Shown piece after piece: positions 36,527 through 44,481 of a stretch of DNA of 64,000 bases. A program made the position numbers and the translations under genes. How positions within the stretch are numbered: position 1 is the first letter of the stretch; each line of letters opens with the position of its first letter. The notes below the pieces were generated by a model. The model searched no databases. It was not told the origin of the DNA and saw only the letters and a program-made list of their open reading frames with translations. Location: assembly GCF_041435215.1 (NCBI RefSeq), contig NZ_CP108394.1, positions 3,286,001-3,350,000 on the forward strand, written 5' to 3'. This DNA comes from Streptomyces sp. NBC_01314 (GTDB lineage: Bacteria; Actinomycetota; Actinomycetes; Streptomycetales; Streptomycetaceae).

Positions 36527-36920
36527 ACCCGGTCCAGCCCTGCTGCCGCAGCACCGCCGACACGTCGGGCGCCCGGTAGTGGTCCCCCTTGAGCACCTTG
36601 CCGTCGTCCCGGCGGGCGATCCGCCCGTCGGGGCCCAGCTTCGTCATGTTGGAGCGGTGGATCTCGGCGATCACCGCGTCGAGGTCGATGCCGTGGACGA
36701 GGGCGGTGCCGTACGCCACGTACACGACGTCGGCCAGCTCGTGGGCCAGCCGGTCGAGCGGGCCGTCGACCGCCACCTCGGCGACCTCGGCGGCCTCCTC
36801 GGCCAGCAACTCGCCGCGGTGGGCGGCCAGCTCGGGCGAGACCTCGGTGGGCGCGGTACGGGCGTCGAGGCCGAAGGCCCGGTGGAACTCGCGGACCAGG
36901 CGAGCGGGAGAGGAACTCAT
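36525..36920 (-). CDS. MazG-like NTP pyrophosphohydrolase family protein
   Basis: A 131-residue all-alpha NTP pyrophosphatase-like protein (MazG/dUTPase-2 superfamily). LLAEEAAEVAEVAVDGP supplies the E-x-x-E metal site on one helix and HELADVVYVAYG the E-x-x-D on the next, the expected pairing. The C-terminal RSNMTKLGPDGR-ARRDDGKVLKG segment is typical of this subgroup. It probably hydrolyses non-canonical or excess nucleotides in the cytosol; the substrate cannot be told from sequence. The start is an ATG at 36920 and the gene is monocistronic, converging on the T7SS-like locus. Confidence 0.83.
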   Translation of the reverse strand: MSSSPARLVREFHRAFGLDARTAPTEVSPELAAHRGELLAEEAAEVAEVAVDGPLDRLAHELADVVYVAYGTALVHGIDLDAVIAEIHRSNMTKLGPDGRIARRDDGKVLKGDHYRAPDVSAVLRQQGWTG

Positions 36921-37064
36921 CCGGCGACCCTACCGACCGGCCGCCCCACGCCGACAATTCTGTCCTTCTCACACGGTCCTGACGCCTCAAGTCCCTTTGT
37001 GCAGGAAGTCTTTGACGTTTGGTCAGAGTCGGGGGCACTGGCGGAAGCAGTGACTCCACTCCGT

Positions 37065-37256
37065 ACCCTCCGTTGTGTCCGGCAGCACGGCGTCGACCCG
37101 CAGGCCCGGGTGACGTACACGAACCCGGTCAACGGCACCCGGAAGGAGGTCGCGGAGATCAGCGGCCACCGGGACTGGCTGGCGACCGAGTGTCCGGGCG
37201 AGGTCATGTACCAGGAGCTGGAACAACTCCGCACGGCCGTGGCCACCGGCCGCTGA
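37065..37256 (+). pseudogene. Remnant of a peptidoglycan-recognition (PGRP) amidase
   Basis: About 63 codons read like the C-terminus of a PGRP/N-acetylmuramoyl-L-alanine amidase: CVRQHGVDPQARVTYTNPV, then GTRKEVAEISGHRDWLATEC followed by PG, then YQELEQLRTAVA and a stop. The zinc-ligand His (SGHRD) and Cys (ECPG) are kept. The open frame upstream is unrelated and antisense to the MazG-like gene, with no start or signal peptide, so the rest of the gene is missing. It marks an old deletion or insertion boundary next to the T7SS-like block. The rest of 36921-37351 shows nothing coding. Confidence 0.6.
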
Positions 37257-37351
37257 CCGCGCCGCCCCGCGCCGCCCTCCGAGGTCACAGCCTCGCACCG
37301 GATGGGTCCGATCCTGGCCGCCTCTCCGGTGACCTGGCAGGATCTCGTCGC

Positions 37352-38350
37352 ATGGTCCAGGTACTCCCACGCATCGGCACGCGGCAGGCGCTGCTGGGCT
37401 CGGTGGCTTCGTTGGTGGTGCTCGGGCTGCTCGCGTGGTGGCTGTGGCCGCGCGAGGAGCCGCCGAGCGGGACGATCACGCTCATGACCGGAGCCGACCG
37501 AGGCGTCTACCAACAGTACGGCGAACAGCTGCGGACCGCGATCGCCGGGGACATGCCAGACCTGCGGGTCGTTCTGAAACCCAGCGACGGCTCCCAGGAC
37601 AATGTCCACGGCGTGGCCACCGGGGACGCCGACTTCGCCATCGCCGCGGCAGACGCCGTGCAGACATACATCGAGGAGGGCCGGCCCGGCGCCGAAAAGC
37701 TGCAAAGTGTGGCGCGGCTGTACGACGACTACGTGCAGCTGGTCGTCCCCGCCGACTCGACCATCCAGAACATCTCGGAACTGAGTGGCAAGCGGGTCGC
37801 CGTCGGACCCGAGGGCTCCGGCGTACGGCTGATAGCCGAACGTCTGCTGGAGGCGGACGGGCTGGACATCGACAAGGACATCGACGCACGGCCGGACACC
37901 ATCGCGACAAGTCCTGACGCCCTTCGCACCGGCAAAATCGACGCCTTCTTCTGGTCGGGCGGACTGCCCACGAAGGGTGTGACCAACCTCGCGACGAAAG
38001 AGAAGTACGACTTCCAATTCGTCCCGATCCGCAGCGACCTGGTGACGAAGCTGCACGACCAGGGCGGCGTCTTCAGCCACTACCGGACGTCCTTGATGCC
38101 CGCCGACGCCTACCCGACCATCCTCAAGGACTCCGTGCCCACGCTCACCGTGGCCAACCTGCTCATCACCCGCGAGGACCTGGACCCCCGACTCACCGAG
38201 TGGCTGACCCGCGTCGTCCTGAAGAGCCGGGACAAAATCGGGGAGGACGTCCACGCGGCCCAGGTGGTGGACCTGCGCACCGCCATCTACACGGACCCGC
38301 TGCGACTGCACAAAGGCGCACGGTGGTACTACCGATCGGTGAAGCCGTAG
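37352..38350 (+). CDS. TAXI-family TRAP transporter solute-binding subunit
   Basis: A 332-residue periplasmic-binding-type protein of the TAXI (TRAP-associated extracytoplasmic immunogenic) family, with an uncleaved-looking N-terminal anchor at residues ~14-30 (LLGSVASLVVLGLLAWWLW). Signatures include LMTGADRGVYQQYGEQLRT, GDADFAIAAADAV and GKRVAVGPEGSGVRLIAERL. TAXI proteins bind C4-dicarboxylates, glutamate or similar anions. No TRAP permease gene is visible nearby, so it may serve as a sensor partner; the convergent gluK/gluR pair next to it makes a role in glutamate sensing attractive but unproven. The ATG at 37352 follows AGGA at ~11 nt. Confidence 0.87.
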   Translation: MVQVLPRIGTRQALLGSVASLVVLGLLAWWLWPREEPPSGTITLMTGADRGVYQQYGEQLRTAIAGDMPDLRVVLKPSDGSQDNVHGVATGDADFAIAAADAVQTYIEEGRPGAEKLQSVARLYDDYVQLVVPADSTIQNISELSGKRVAVGPEGSGVRLIAERLLEADGLDIDKDIDARPDTIATSPDALRTGKIDAFFWSGGLPTKGVTNLATKEKYDFQFVPIRSDLVTKLHDQGGVFSHYRTSLMPADAYPTILKDSVPTLTVANLLITREDLDPRLTEWLTRVVLKSRDKIGEDVHAAQVVDLRTAIYTDPLRLHKGARWYYRSVKP

Positions 38351-38404
38351 CGCTGCACGGATCCGTGAAGCCGTGGCGCCGTACCGGTCGCGAAGCCGTG
38401 GCGC
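38337..38404. repeat. Three copies of a 13-mer at the end of the TAXI gene
   Basis: GAAGCCGTRGCGC occurs at 38341-38353, 38367-38379 and 38392-38404, with spacing of 26 and 25 bp. The first copy contains the last codons and stop of the TAXI gene, so the 3' end of the gene appears to have been tandemly duplicated into the gap before gluK. Confidence 0.6.
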
Positions 38405-38453
38405 GGCGGTTTCGGAGGCCGCCCCTGGGCTCAAAACCCCTGGTAGGCCGCTC

Positions 38454-39866
38454 TCAGGCCGGCGGACGCGACCGGGGCACCGTCACCGTCACCCGCAGCC
38501 CGTTCGGCTTCTGGTGGGCGTACGAGATGGAACCGCCGCCCGCCGCGATCAGCGCCCGGGAGATGGAAAGCCCCAGGCCCGATCCCTTGATGTTCTGGTG
38601 CGCGGTGCTGCGCCAGAAGCGGTCGCCGACCCGTTCCAGTTCCTCGTCGCTGAGGCCCGGCCCGCCGTCGGTGACGACGACCGTGGATGACTCACCGTTC
38701 GAGGTGACCCGCACCTCGACGGCCTCCCCGGCAGGCGTGAACTTCAGCGCGTTGTCGATCACCGCGTCCAAGGCACTGGACAGGGCGATGGGGTCGGCCC
38801 AGGCCGTGGTGGCCGGGCAGGTGCCGACCAGCGTCACACCCTTGTCGTCGGCCAACGGCGACCAGGACGCGACGCGCTCGGCGGTCAGCTCGCCCACATC
38901 TATGAGCCGCAGATCGGACTCCGCGTGCTCGGCGAGCGCCAGGTCGAGCAGGTCGTCGAGGACCGAACCGAGGCGCTTGCCCTCGGTGCGGACGGAGGCG
39001 ATCTCCTCATTGCCCTCGGGCAGTTCGAGCGCGAGCAGGTCGATGCGGAGCAGCAACGCGGCCAGCGGGTTGCGCAGTTGGTGCGAGGCGTCGGCGACGA
39101 AGGCCCGCTGCTGTTCCAGGACGTCCTCGACGTTGTCGGCCATCTCGTTGAACGACCGTGCCAGACGCCGGAGTTCGGGCGGCCCGCCGGCCACCGCCAC
39201 CCTGGACTTGAGTCGTCCGGAGGCGATGGCGTGGGTGGTGAAGTCGAGGACGCGTACGGGCTTGAGGACCCAGCCCGTCAGCCGCAGCGCGGCACCGACG
39301 GCGAGGAGCATCGCGGCGATCTCGCCCGCGCCGATGATCAGCCAGCCGCGCAGGATCTTCGAGCGCATCTGATCGGTGGGCGAGTCGGTGACGACGGCGG
39401 CGACGACGTCACCGTCGTGGATGACCGGGGACGCGACGACGAGCCGGCCCTCCTGCCAGGGCCACACCTGTTTCGGGCTGTGCGGACGGCGCCCCAGCAG
39501 AGCTTCCTTGAGCGCGGCGAGCCCTTCGCCCTCGGTGGGCCTGCCCCACTCGCGGGGGGCGTTGGCCATGGCCTGCTGGTCCTTCTCCCTGTAGAAGACG
39601 CCGGCCTTGATCCCGTACACGCGGTAGTACTGCTCCAGCTCCCGCTTCAGGGTCTCGCCACGGCCGTCGGTGGTGTCCACCCGGGAGCCGCTCGGGCGCT
39701 CGGTGACGAACTGCGCGAGGGAGGCGAAGCGCGCCGTGTCGTCGATACGGTCGACGACCACCTCCTGTTGCCGCGCCGCCGCGAGGCTCACCGCCAGCGG
39801 GATGCCGAGGGCCAGCAGCACGGCGGCCATCAGGACGATGAGCAGCGGAAGAAGACGAGTGCGCAC
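38454..39866 (-). CDS. gluK: Sensor histidine kinase, glutamate-responsive type
   Basis: A 470-residue membrane sensor kinase with an N-terminal helix (LLIVLMAAVLLALGIPLAVS), an extracytoplasmic sensor region of ~135 residues, a second helix (LIIGAGEIAAMLLAVGAALR), HAMP, HisKA with the phospho-acceptor in DASHQLRNPL, and HATPase_c (DNALKFTPAG, DGGPGLS, GSGLGLSISRAL). It lies 9 nt after gluR on the same strand and opposite gluABCD, the arrangement known for the GluR-GluK system that senses extracellular glutamate and controls gluABCD in S. coelicolor. The symbol rests on that synteny. The start is a GTG at 39866. Confidence 0.88.
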   Translation of the reverse strand: MRTRLLPLLIVLMAAVLLALGIPLAVSLAAARQQEVVVDRIDDTARFASLAQFVTERPSGSRVDTTDGRGETLKRELEQYYRVYGIKAGVFYREKDQQAMANAPREWGRPTEGEGLAALKEALLGRRPHSPKQVWPWQEGRLVVASPVIHDGDVVAAVVTDSPTDQMRSKILRGWLIIGAGEIAAMLLAVGAALRLTGWVLKPVRVLDFTTHAIASGRLKSRVAVAGGPPELRRLARSFNEMADNVEDVLEQQRAFVADASHQLRNPLAALLLRIDLLALELPEGNEEIASVRTEGKRLGSVLDDLLDLALAEHAESDLRLIDVGELTAERVASWSPLADDKGVTLVGTCPATTAWADPIALSSALDAVIDNALKFTPAGEAVEVRVTSNGESSTVVVTDGGPGLSDEELERVGDRFWRSTAHQNIKGSGLGLSISRALIAAGGGSISYAHQKPNGLRVTVTVPRSRPPA

Positions 39867-39875
39867 GCGGGCACG

Positions 39876-40562
39876 CTACGGCGTCGGGGCGACCAGCCGG
39901 TAGCCGACCCCACGCACCGTCTCGATCAGGGCGGGCATCCGCAGCTTGGACCGCAGGGAGGCGACGTGCACTTCCAGGGTGCGGCCGGTCCCTTCCCAGC
40001 TGGTCCGCCACACCTCGCTGATGATCTGTTCCCGGCGGAACACCACCCCGGGCCGCTGGGCCAGCAGCGCGAGCAGATCGAACTCCTTGCGGGTCAGCTG
40101 GACCACCGAGCCGTCCACGCTGACCTGGCGGGTGGGCAGCTCGATGAGTACGGACCCGAGACGCAGGCCGGTGTCGCCCGGGGCCGCGGCCTCGTCGGGG
40201 GCCCTGCGGCGGGCGACGGCGTGGATACGGGCGAGGAGCTCGCCGGTGTCGTACGGCTTGACGACGTAGTCGTCGGCGCCGAGGTTGAGTCCGTGGATCC
40301 GGGAGCGTACGTCGGCGCGGGCCGTCACCATGATCACCGGGGTGCTGGTGCGCTTGCGGATCTTGCCGCAGACCTCGTAGCCGTCCTGGTCGGGCAGGCC
40401 GAGGTCGAGCAGGACCACCCCGAAACCGTTCCCCTCCGGCACGAGCGCCTGGAGCGCCTCCTCGCCGCTGCGGGCATGCGTGACGTTGAAGCCGTGCCGG
40501 GCCAGGACCGCGGACAGGGCGGCGGCGACATGGTTGTCGTCCTCGACGAGGAGCAGCCTCAT
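39876..40562 (-). CDS. gluR: OmpR-family response regulator, partner of GluK
   Basis: A 228-residue response regulator with a receiver domain (acidic pocket VEDD; phospho-acceptor Asp in LLDLGLPD; VVKPYDTGELLARI) and a winged-helix OmpR/PhoB DNA-binding domain (QLTRKEFDLLALLAQRPG, RTLEVHVASLRSKL, VRGVGYRLV). The start MRLLLVEDD at 40562 is the family start; the 23 extra codons of the longer frame are not conserved-looking. It is divergent from gluA, with 327 bp between them containing GTTCCG direct repeats suited to an OmpR-type dimer. It is expected to control gluABCD in response to glutamate. Confidence 0.9.
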   Translation of the reverse strand: MRLLLVEDDNHVAAALSAVLARHGFNVTHARSGEEALQALVPEGNGFGVVLLDLGLPDQDGYEVCGKIRKRTSTPVIMVTARADVRSRIHGLNLGADDYVVKPYDTGELLARIHAVARRRAPDEAAAPGDTGLRLGSVLIELPTRQVSVDGSVVQLTRKEFDLLALLAQRPGVVFRREQIISEVWRTSWEGTGRTLEVHVASLRSKLRMPALIETVRGVGYRLVAPTP

Positions 40563-40719
40563 TCCGGCCCCTTCCGGTTCGGTCGGTCGTGCGTCTCGGT
40601 CATTTGTGCGTCTCGGAGTCTCGGCTGGCACACATTACGCGGATCCGCATCCCGGACACGCGCGCATCGCCCCATTCGCAGTCACACTGATGAGTGAGGA
40701 CGCCGTCAAGGCCTGACGA

Positions 40720-40751
40720 GTTCCGAGCGGGTTCCGTTACCCAGCCGGAAC
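40720..40751. promoter_or_regulatory. Candidate GluR-binding repeats between gluR and gluA
   Basis: GTTCCG occurs at 40720-40725 and 40731-40736, 11 bp apart (one helical turn, as OmpR-family dimers prefer), and inverted as CGGAAC at 40746-40751. The site sits about 160 bp from each divergent start. The remainder of 40563-40889 holds a possible gluA -10 (TATGCT, 40801-40806) without a good -35 and no coding frame. Confidence 0.45.
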
Positions 40752-40889
40752 GCCCCGTGCGAACCCGTCACGTGCAGTGTCCGTCCGGCTACCAGATCGT
40801 TATGCTCAATTCTCGCTCAGATGTAATGACGCTGGTCGTCGCGGGTCACTACTGTCCACCGAAACCGAGGAGGACGGAGCCACAAAGCG

Positions 40890-41666
40890 ATGACCAAAGT
40901 TTCGGTGGTCAAGGACGCGGTGCCCGCGGCCGACGACCTGGTCGTCCTGAAGAGCGTCAACAAGCACTTCGGCGCGTTGCACGTACTCCAGGACATCGAT
41001 CTGACGATCACCAGGGGCGAGGTCGTCGTGGTGATCGGACCCTCCGGGTCCGGCAAGTCCACCCTGTGCCGCACCATCAACCGGCTGGAGTCGATCGACT
41101 CCGGTGACATCCAGATCGACGGCAAGCCGCTGCCCGCCGAGGGCAAGGCGCTCGCACGACTGCGGGCGGACGTCGGCATGGTGTTCCAGTCGTTCAATCT
41201 CTTCGCGCACAAGACCGTGCTCGAGAACGTGATGCTGGGGCAGCTCAAGGTCCGCAAGTCCGACAAGAAGAAGGCCGAGGAGAAGGCCCGGAGTCTGCTG
41301 GACCGGGTCGGTGTGACCACCCAGGCGGACAAGTACCCCGCACAGCTCTCGGGCGGCCAGCAGCAGCGTGTCGCGATCGCGCGGGCGCTGGCCATGGACC
41401 CCAAGGTCATGCTCTTCGACGAGCCGACCTCGGCGCTCGACCCCGAGATGATCAACGAGGTCCTGGAAGTCATGCAGCAACTCGCCCGCGAGGGCATGAC
41501 CATGGTCGTGGTCACCCACGAGATGGGCTTCGCCCGTTCGGCCGCCAATCGGGTGGTGTTCATGGCCGACGGCCGCATCGTCGAAGAGGCTGTGCCGGAC
41601 CAGTTCTTCAGCAACCCCCGCAGCGACCGGGCCAAGGACTTCCTGTCGAAGATCCTGCACCACTGA
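40890..41666 (+). CDS. gluA: Glutamate ABC transporter ATP-binding protein
   Basis: A 258-residue polar amino acid ABC ATPase. Walker [11 protein letters not shown]-loop [14 protein letters not shown], signature [15 protein letters not shown], Walker [16 protein letters not shown] and switch His [10 protein letters not shown] are all present. It energises uptake by the GluC/GluD permease with GluB as the binding protein. It is the first gene of gluABCD, divergent from gluR. The start MTKVSVV (ATG 40890) is preceded by a GGAGC/AAAGC-type site. The gap to gluB is 82 bp. Confidence 0.95.
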   Translation: MTKVSVVKDAVPAADDLVVLKSVNKHFGALHVLQDIDLTITRGEVVVVIGPSGSGKSTLCRTINRLESIDSGDIQIDGKPLPAEGKALARLRADVGMVFQSFNLFAHKTVLENVMLGQLKVRKSDKKKAEEKARSLLDRVGVTTQADKYPAQLSGGQQQRVAIARALAMDPKVMLFDEPTSALDPEMINEVLEVMQQLAREGMTMVVVTHEMGFARSAANRVVFMADGRIVEEAVPDQFFSNPRSDRAKDFLSKILHH

Positions 41667-41748
41667 CGGCCCTGCCGACGCAGAGTCCCGCCCCCGGCAC
41701 CCACACCATGACGGTCCGCATCTCTTCTCCACTCAAAGGATGTTCACC

Positions 41749-42597
41749 ATGAAGCTCCGCAAGGTCTCCGCCGCAGCGGCCACCGCCCTCGTCCTCGCCC
41801 TTACGGCCACCGCCTGTGGTGGCGACGACAGCAGCAACGAGAGCGGCTCGGGCTCCGGTTCCGGTGGCGGCGACAAGATCAAGGTCGGTATCAAGTACGA
41901 CCAGCCAGGTCTCGGCCTGAAGAACCCCGACGGTTCCTTCTCCGGCTTCGACGTAGACGTGGCGACGTACGTGGCCAAGGAGCTCGGCTACGAGCCCAAG
42001 CAGATCGAGTTCGTCGAGACCAAGAGCGCCGACCGTGAGAACGCGCTGGCCCGCGGCGACGTCAAGTTCATCGCGGCCACCTACTCGATCAACGACGAGC
42101 GTGCGAAGCTGGTCGACTTCGCCGGCCCGTACCTGCTGGCCCACCAGGACCTGCTGGTCAAGGCGGACTCGGACATCGCCGAGGGCACGGACCTCAACGG
42201 CAAGATCCTCTGCTCGGTGACCGGTTCCACCTCGGCTGAGAACGTCAAGAAGGACATCGCTCCGAAGGCCCAGCTGAAGGAGTACGGCGGCTACTCGGAG
42301 TGCATCGCCGGCCTGCAGAGCGGCGCCGTGGACGCGGTCACCACCGACGACTCGATCCTCGCGGGCTTCGCCGCGCAGGAGAACTACAAGGGTCAGTTCA
42401 AGCTCGCAGGCCTGAAGCTCAGCAACGAGAACTACGGCATCGGCGTCAAGAAGGGCGACACCGCGACCGTCGACAAGATCAACGCCGCGCTGGAGAAGAT
42501 GGTCAGCGACGGCGCCTGGGAGACCGCGGTCAAGGAGAACTTCGGCCCGGCCGAGTACAAGAACGAGCCCGCCCCGAAGATCGGCGACATCAAGTAA
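41749..42597 (+). CDS. gluB: Glutamate-binding lipoprotein of the ABC importer
   Basis: A 282-residue extracellular solute-binding protein (family 3). The lipoprotein signal is MKLRKVSAAAATALVLALT followed by ATACGG, with the lipidated Cys in the lipobox TAC. After a Ser/Gly linker comes a typical SBP_bac_3 domain (GFDVDVATYVAKELGY, FIAATYSINDERAKLVDFAG, GVKKGDTATVDKINAAL). The ATG at 41749 is chosen because AAGGA lies 8 nt upstream; the ATG at 41740 overlaps that site. A GC-rich hairpin follows before gluC, consistent with higher expression of the binding protein than of the permease. Confidence 0.95.
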   Translation: MKLRKVSAAAATALVLALTATACGGDDSSNESGSGSGSGGGDKIKVGIKYDQPGLGLKNPDGSFSGFDVDVATYVAKELGYEPKQIEFVETKSADRENALARGDVKFIAATYSINDERAKLVDFAGPYLLAHQDLLVKADSDIAEGTDLNGKILCSVTGSTSAENVKKDIAPKAQLKEYGGYSECIAGLQSGAVDAVTTDDSILAGFAAQENYKGQFKLAGLKLSNENYGIGVKKGDTATVDKINAALEKMVSDGAWETAVKENFGPAEYKNEPAPKIGDIK

Positions 42598-42630
42598 GCG
42601 GACATCCGCACCCAGCGCGGTTCTCGTAGT

Positions 42631-42673
42631 CGCGCCGCCGCCCGCCGCACAGTGCGGTAGAGGCGGCGGCGCG
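42631..42673 (+). promoter_or_regulatory. Intercistronic hairpin between gluB and gluC
   Basis: CGCGCCGCCGCC (42631-42642) pairs perfectly with GGCGGCGGCGCG (42662-42673); inside is a second small stem CCGCA/TGCGG. There is no T-run. Such structures after binding-protein genes commonly stabilise the upstream message or attenuate read-through into the permease genes. Confidence 0.65.
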
Positions 42674-42721
42674 GTGCGTCGCCTGGCCTCGTACGCCACA
42701 CACCCGGAAGCGCGGGAGACA

Positions 42722-43399
42722 GTGTTCGACTTCCTTTCAAACTACAACGACCCAACCTTCTTGGGTGCGTTCTGGATGACGGTCAAGCTCACCGTCTTCT
42801 CAGCCATCGGCTCCCTGATCTGGGGGACACTGCTCGCGGCCATGCGCGTGAGCCCCGTACCCCTGATGCGCGGCTTCGGCGCCGTCTATGTGAACATCGT
42901 GCGGAACATCCCGCTGACCGTCATCATCGTCTTCAGCTCGCTCGGCCTCGCCGACATCTTCCGGGTGACGATGGGAGCGGGTGGCGATGTCAAGCTGCAG
43001 GCCTTCCGGCTCGCCATCCTCGGTTTCGTGGCCTACACCGCGGCGTTCGTCTGCGAGGCGCTGCGCTCCGGCATCAACACCGTACCCGTCGGCCAGGCGG
43101 AGGCGGCCCGCGCCATCGGACTGAGCTTCAGCCAGGTCCTCGGCCTCATCGTGCTGCCGCAGGCGTTCCGCGCGGTCATCGGACCGCTGGCCAACGTCCT
43201 GATCGCGCTCACGAAGAACACGACCGTGGCCGCCGCGATCGGTGTGGCGGAGGCCGCCTACCTCATGAAGGGCATGATCGAGAAGGATGCGCAGACGCTG
43301 CTGATCGGCGCGATCTTCGCCTTCGGATTCGTGGTTCTGACCCTGCCCACCGGCCTGATCCTCGGCTGGCTGAGCAAGCGACTGGCGGTGAAGCGATGA
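42722..43399 (+). CDS. gluC: Glutamate ABC transporter permease
   Basis: A 225-residue HisM-type amino acid permease with about five transmembrane helices. The start is a GTG at 42722 (FDFLSNYNDPTFLGAFW follows) with GGGAG just upstream; the ORF can be extended 16 codons but without a site. The cytoplasmic EAA loop reads EAARAIGLSFSQVLGLIVLP. It forms the membrane channel with GluD. Its stop overlaps the gluD start by 4 nt (ATGA). Confidence 0.94.
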   Translation: MFDFLSNYNDPTFLGAFWMTVKLTVFSAIGSLIWGTLLAAMRVSPVPLMRGFGAVYVNIVRNIPLTVIIVFSSLGLADIFRVTMGAGGDVKLQAFRLAILGFVAYTAAFVCEALRSGINTVPVGQAEAARAIGLSFSQVLGLIVLPQAFRAVIGPLANVLIALTKNTTVAAAIGVAEAAYLMKGMIEKDAQTLLIGAIFAFGFVVLTLPTGLILGWLSKRLAVKR

Positions 43400-44283
43400 G
43401 TTCTGTTCTCTACGACGCCCCCGGCCCCCGGGCCAAACGGCGCAACGTGATCCTCACGGTGGTCTTCGTCGTTCTGCTGGCCCTCCTCTCATGGTGGCTC
43501 TGGCGGGCGCTGGACAGCAAGAACCAGCTGGAGTGGAAGCTCTGGAAGCCGTTCTTCACCTCCGAGGCCTGGACGACGTATCTGCTGCCCGGTCTCGCCA
43601 ACACGCTCAAGGCCATGGCGTTCTCCATCGTGATCGCCCTTCCCCTCGGTGCGCTCTTCGGCATCGCGCGTCTCTCCGACCACCGGTGGGTCCGCATCCC
43701 GGCCGGTGCGGTGGTCGAGTTCTTCCGGGCCATCCCCGTCCTGCTGCTGATGCTGTTCGCCAACGAGATCATCGCTCGCTCGATGGACGTCACCACCGAG
43801 CAACGGCAGCTCTACGCGGTCGTCACCGGTCTGGTGCTGTACAACGCCTCGGTCCTCGCCGAGGTCGTACGGGCCGGCATCCTCGCCCTCCCCAAGGGCC
43901 AGACGGAAGCCGCCCAGGCGATCGGTCTGCGCAAGGGCCAGACGATGGGCAGCATCCTGCTGCCGCAGGCCGTCACCGTGATGCTGCCGGCCATCGTCAG
44001 CCAGCTCGTGGTCATCGTGAAGGACACCGCACTCGGCGGAGTGATGATCGGGTTCACCGAGCTGCTCAACGGCCGCCAGACGCTGGCCGCGTTCTACGCC
44101 AACCCCATCCCGAGCTTCATCGTGGTGGCGATCATCTACATCGTCCTGAACTTCCTCATCACCAGCTTCGCGAGCTGGCTGGAGCAGCGGCTGCGGAAGG
44201 GCAAGAAGTCGACGGGGGCCGTGCTCGGCCCGGAGACGGTCCAGGGCACCGCGGCGACCGGTGCGGGTGGCGGCACTATGTGA
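43396..44283 (+). CDS. gluD: Glutamate ABC transporter permease
   Basis: A 295-residue permease of the same family as GluC, with an extra N-terminal helix (VILTVVFVVLLALLSWWLW) and a ~30-residue Gly/Ala/Thr-rich cytoplasmic tail. The EAA loop is EAAQAIGLRKGQTMGSILLP. The ATG at 43396 overlaps gluC by 4 nt, so the two are translationally coupled and likely made in equal amounts. It is the last gene of the operon, followed by a strong hairpin. Confidence 0.94.
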   Translation: MSSVLYDAPGPRAKRRNVILTVVFVVLLALLSWWLWRALDSKNQLEWKLWKPFFTSEAWTTYLLPGLANTLKAMAFSIVIALPLGALFGIARLSDHRWVRIPAGAVVEFFRAIPVLLLMLFANEIIARSMDVTTEQRQLYAVVTGLVLYNASVLAEVVRAGILALPKGQTEAAQAIGLRKGQTMGSILLPQAVTVMLPAIVSQLVVIVKDTALGGVMIGFTELLNGRQTLAAFYANPIPSFIVVAIIYIVLNFLITSFASWLEQRLRKGKKSTGAVLGPETVQGTAATGAGGGTM

Positions 44284-44330
44284 CAGGTGATCAGGTGACA
44301 TCCGCCCAGGGTGTCCCCCGATTCAGTCCC

Positions 44331-44364
44331 CGGAGGGCAGTGGCATGATCGCCACTGCCCTCCG
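44331..44364 (+). terminator. gluABCD terminator
   Basis: CGGAGGGCAGTGGC, loop ATGATC, GCCACTGCCCTCCG: a 14-bp perfect stem 47 nt after the gluD stop. Confidence 0.85.
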
Positions 44365-44481
44365 TCACTTGACGCAAGCACCGGCAATGGGTTGCATACG
44401 TTCTGTGATCGTGCACCCTGCTCCAACTTCCTGTTCACCCACGTCCGCCGGGACGTCACGTCGGGCAGGGGGCGCCGCGCC

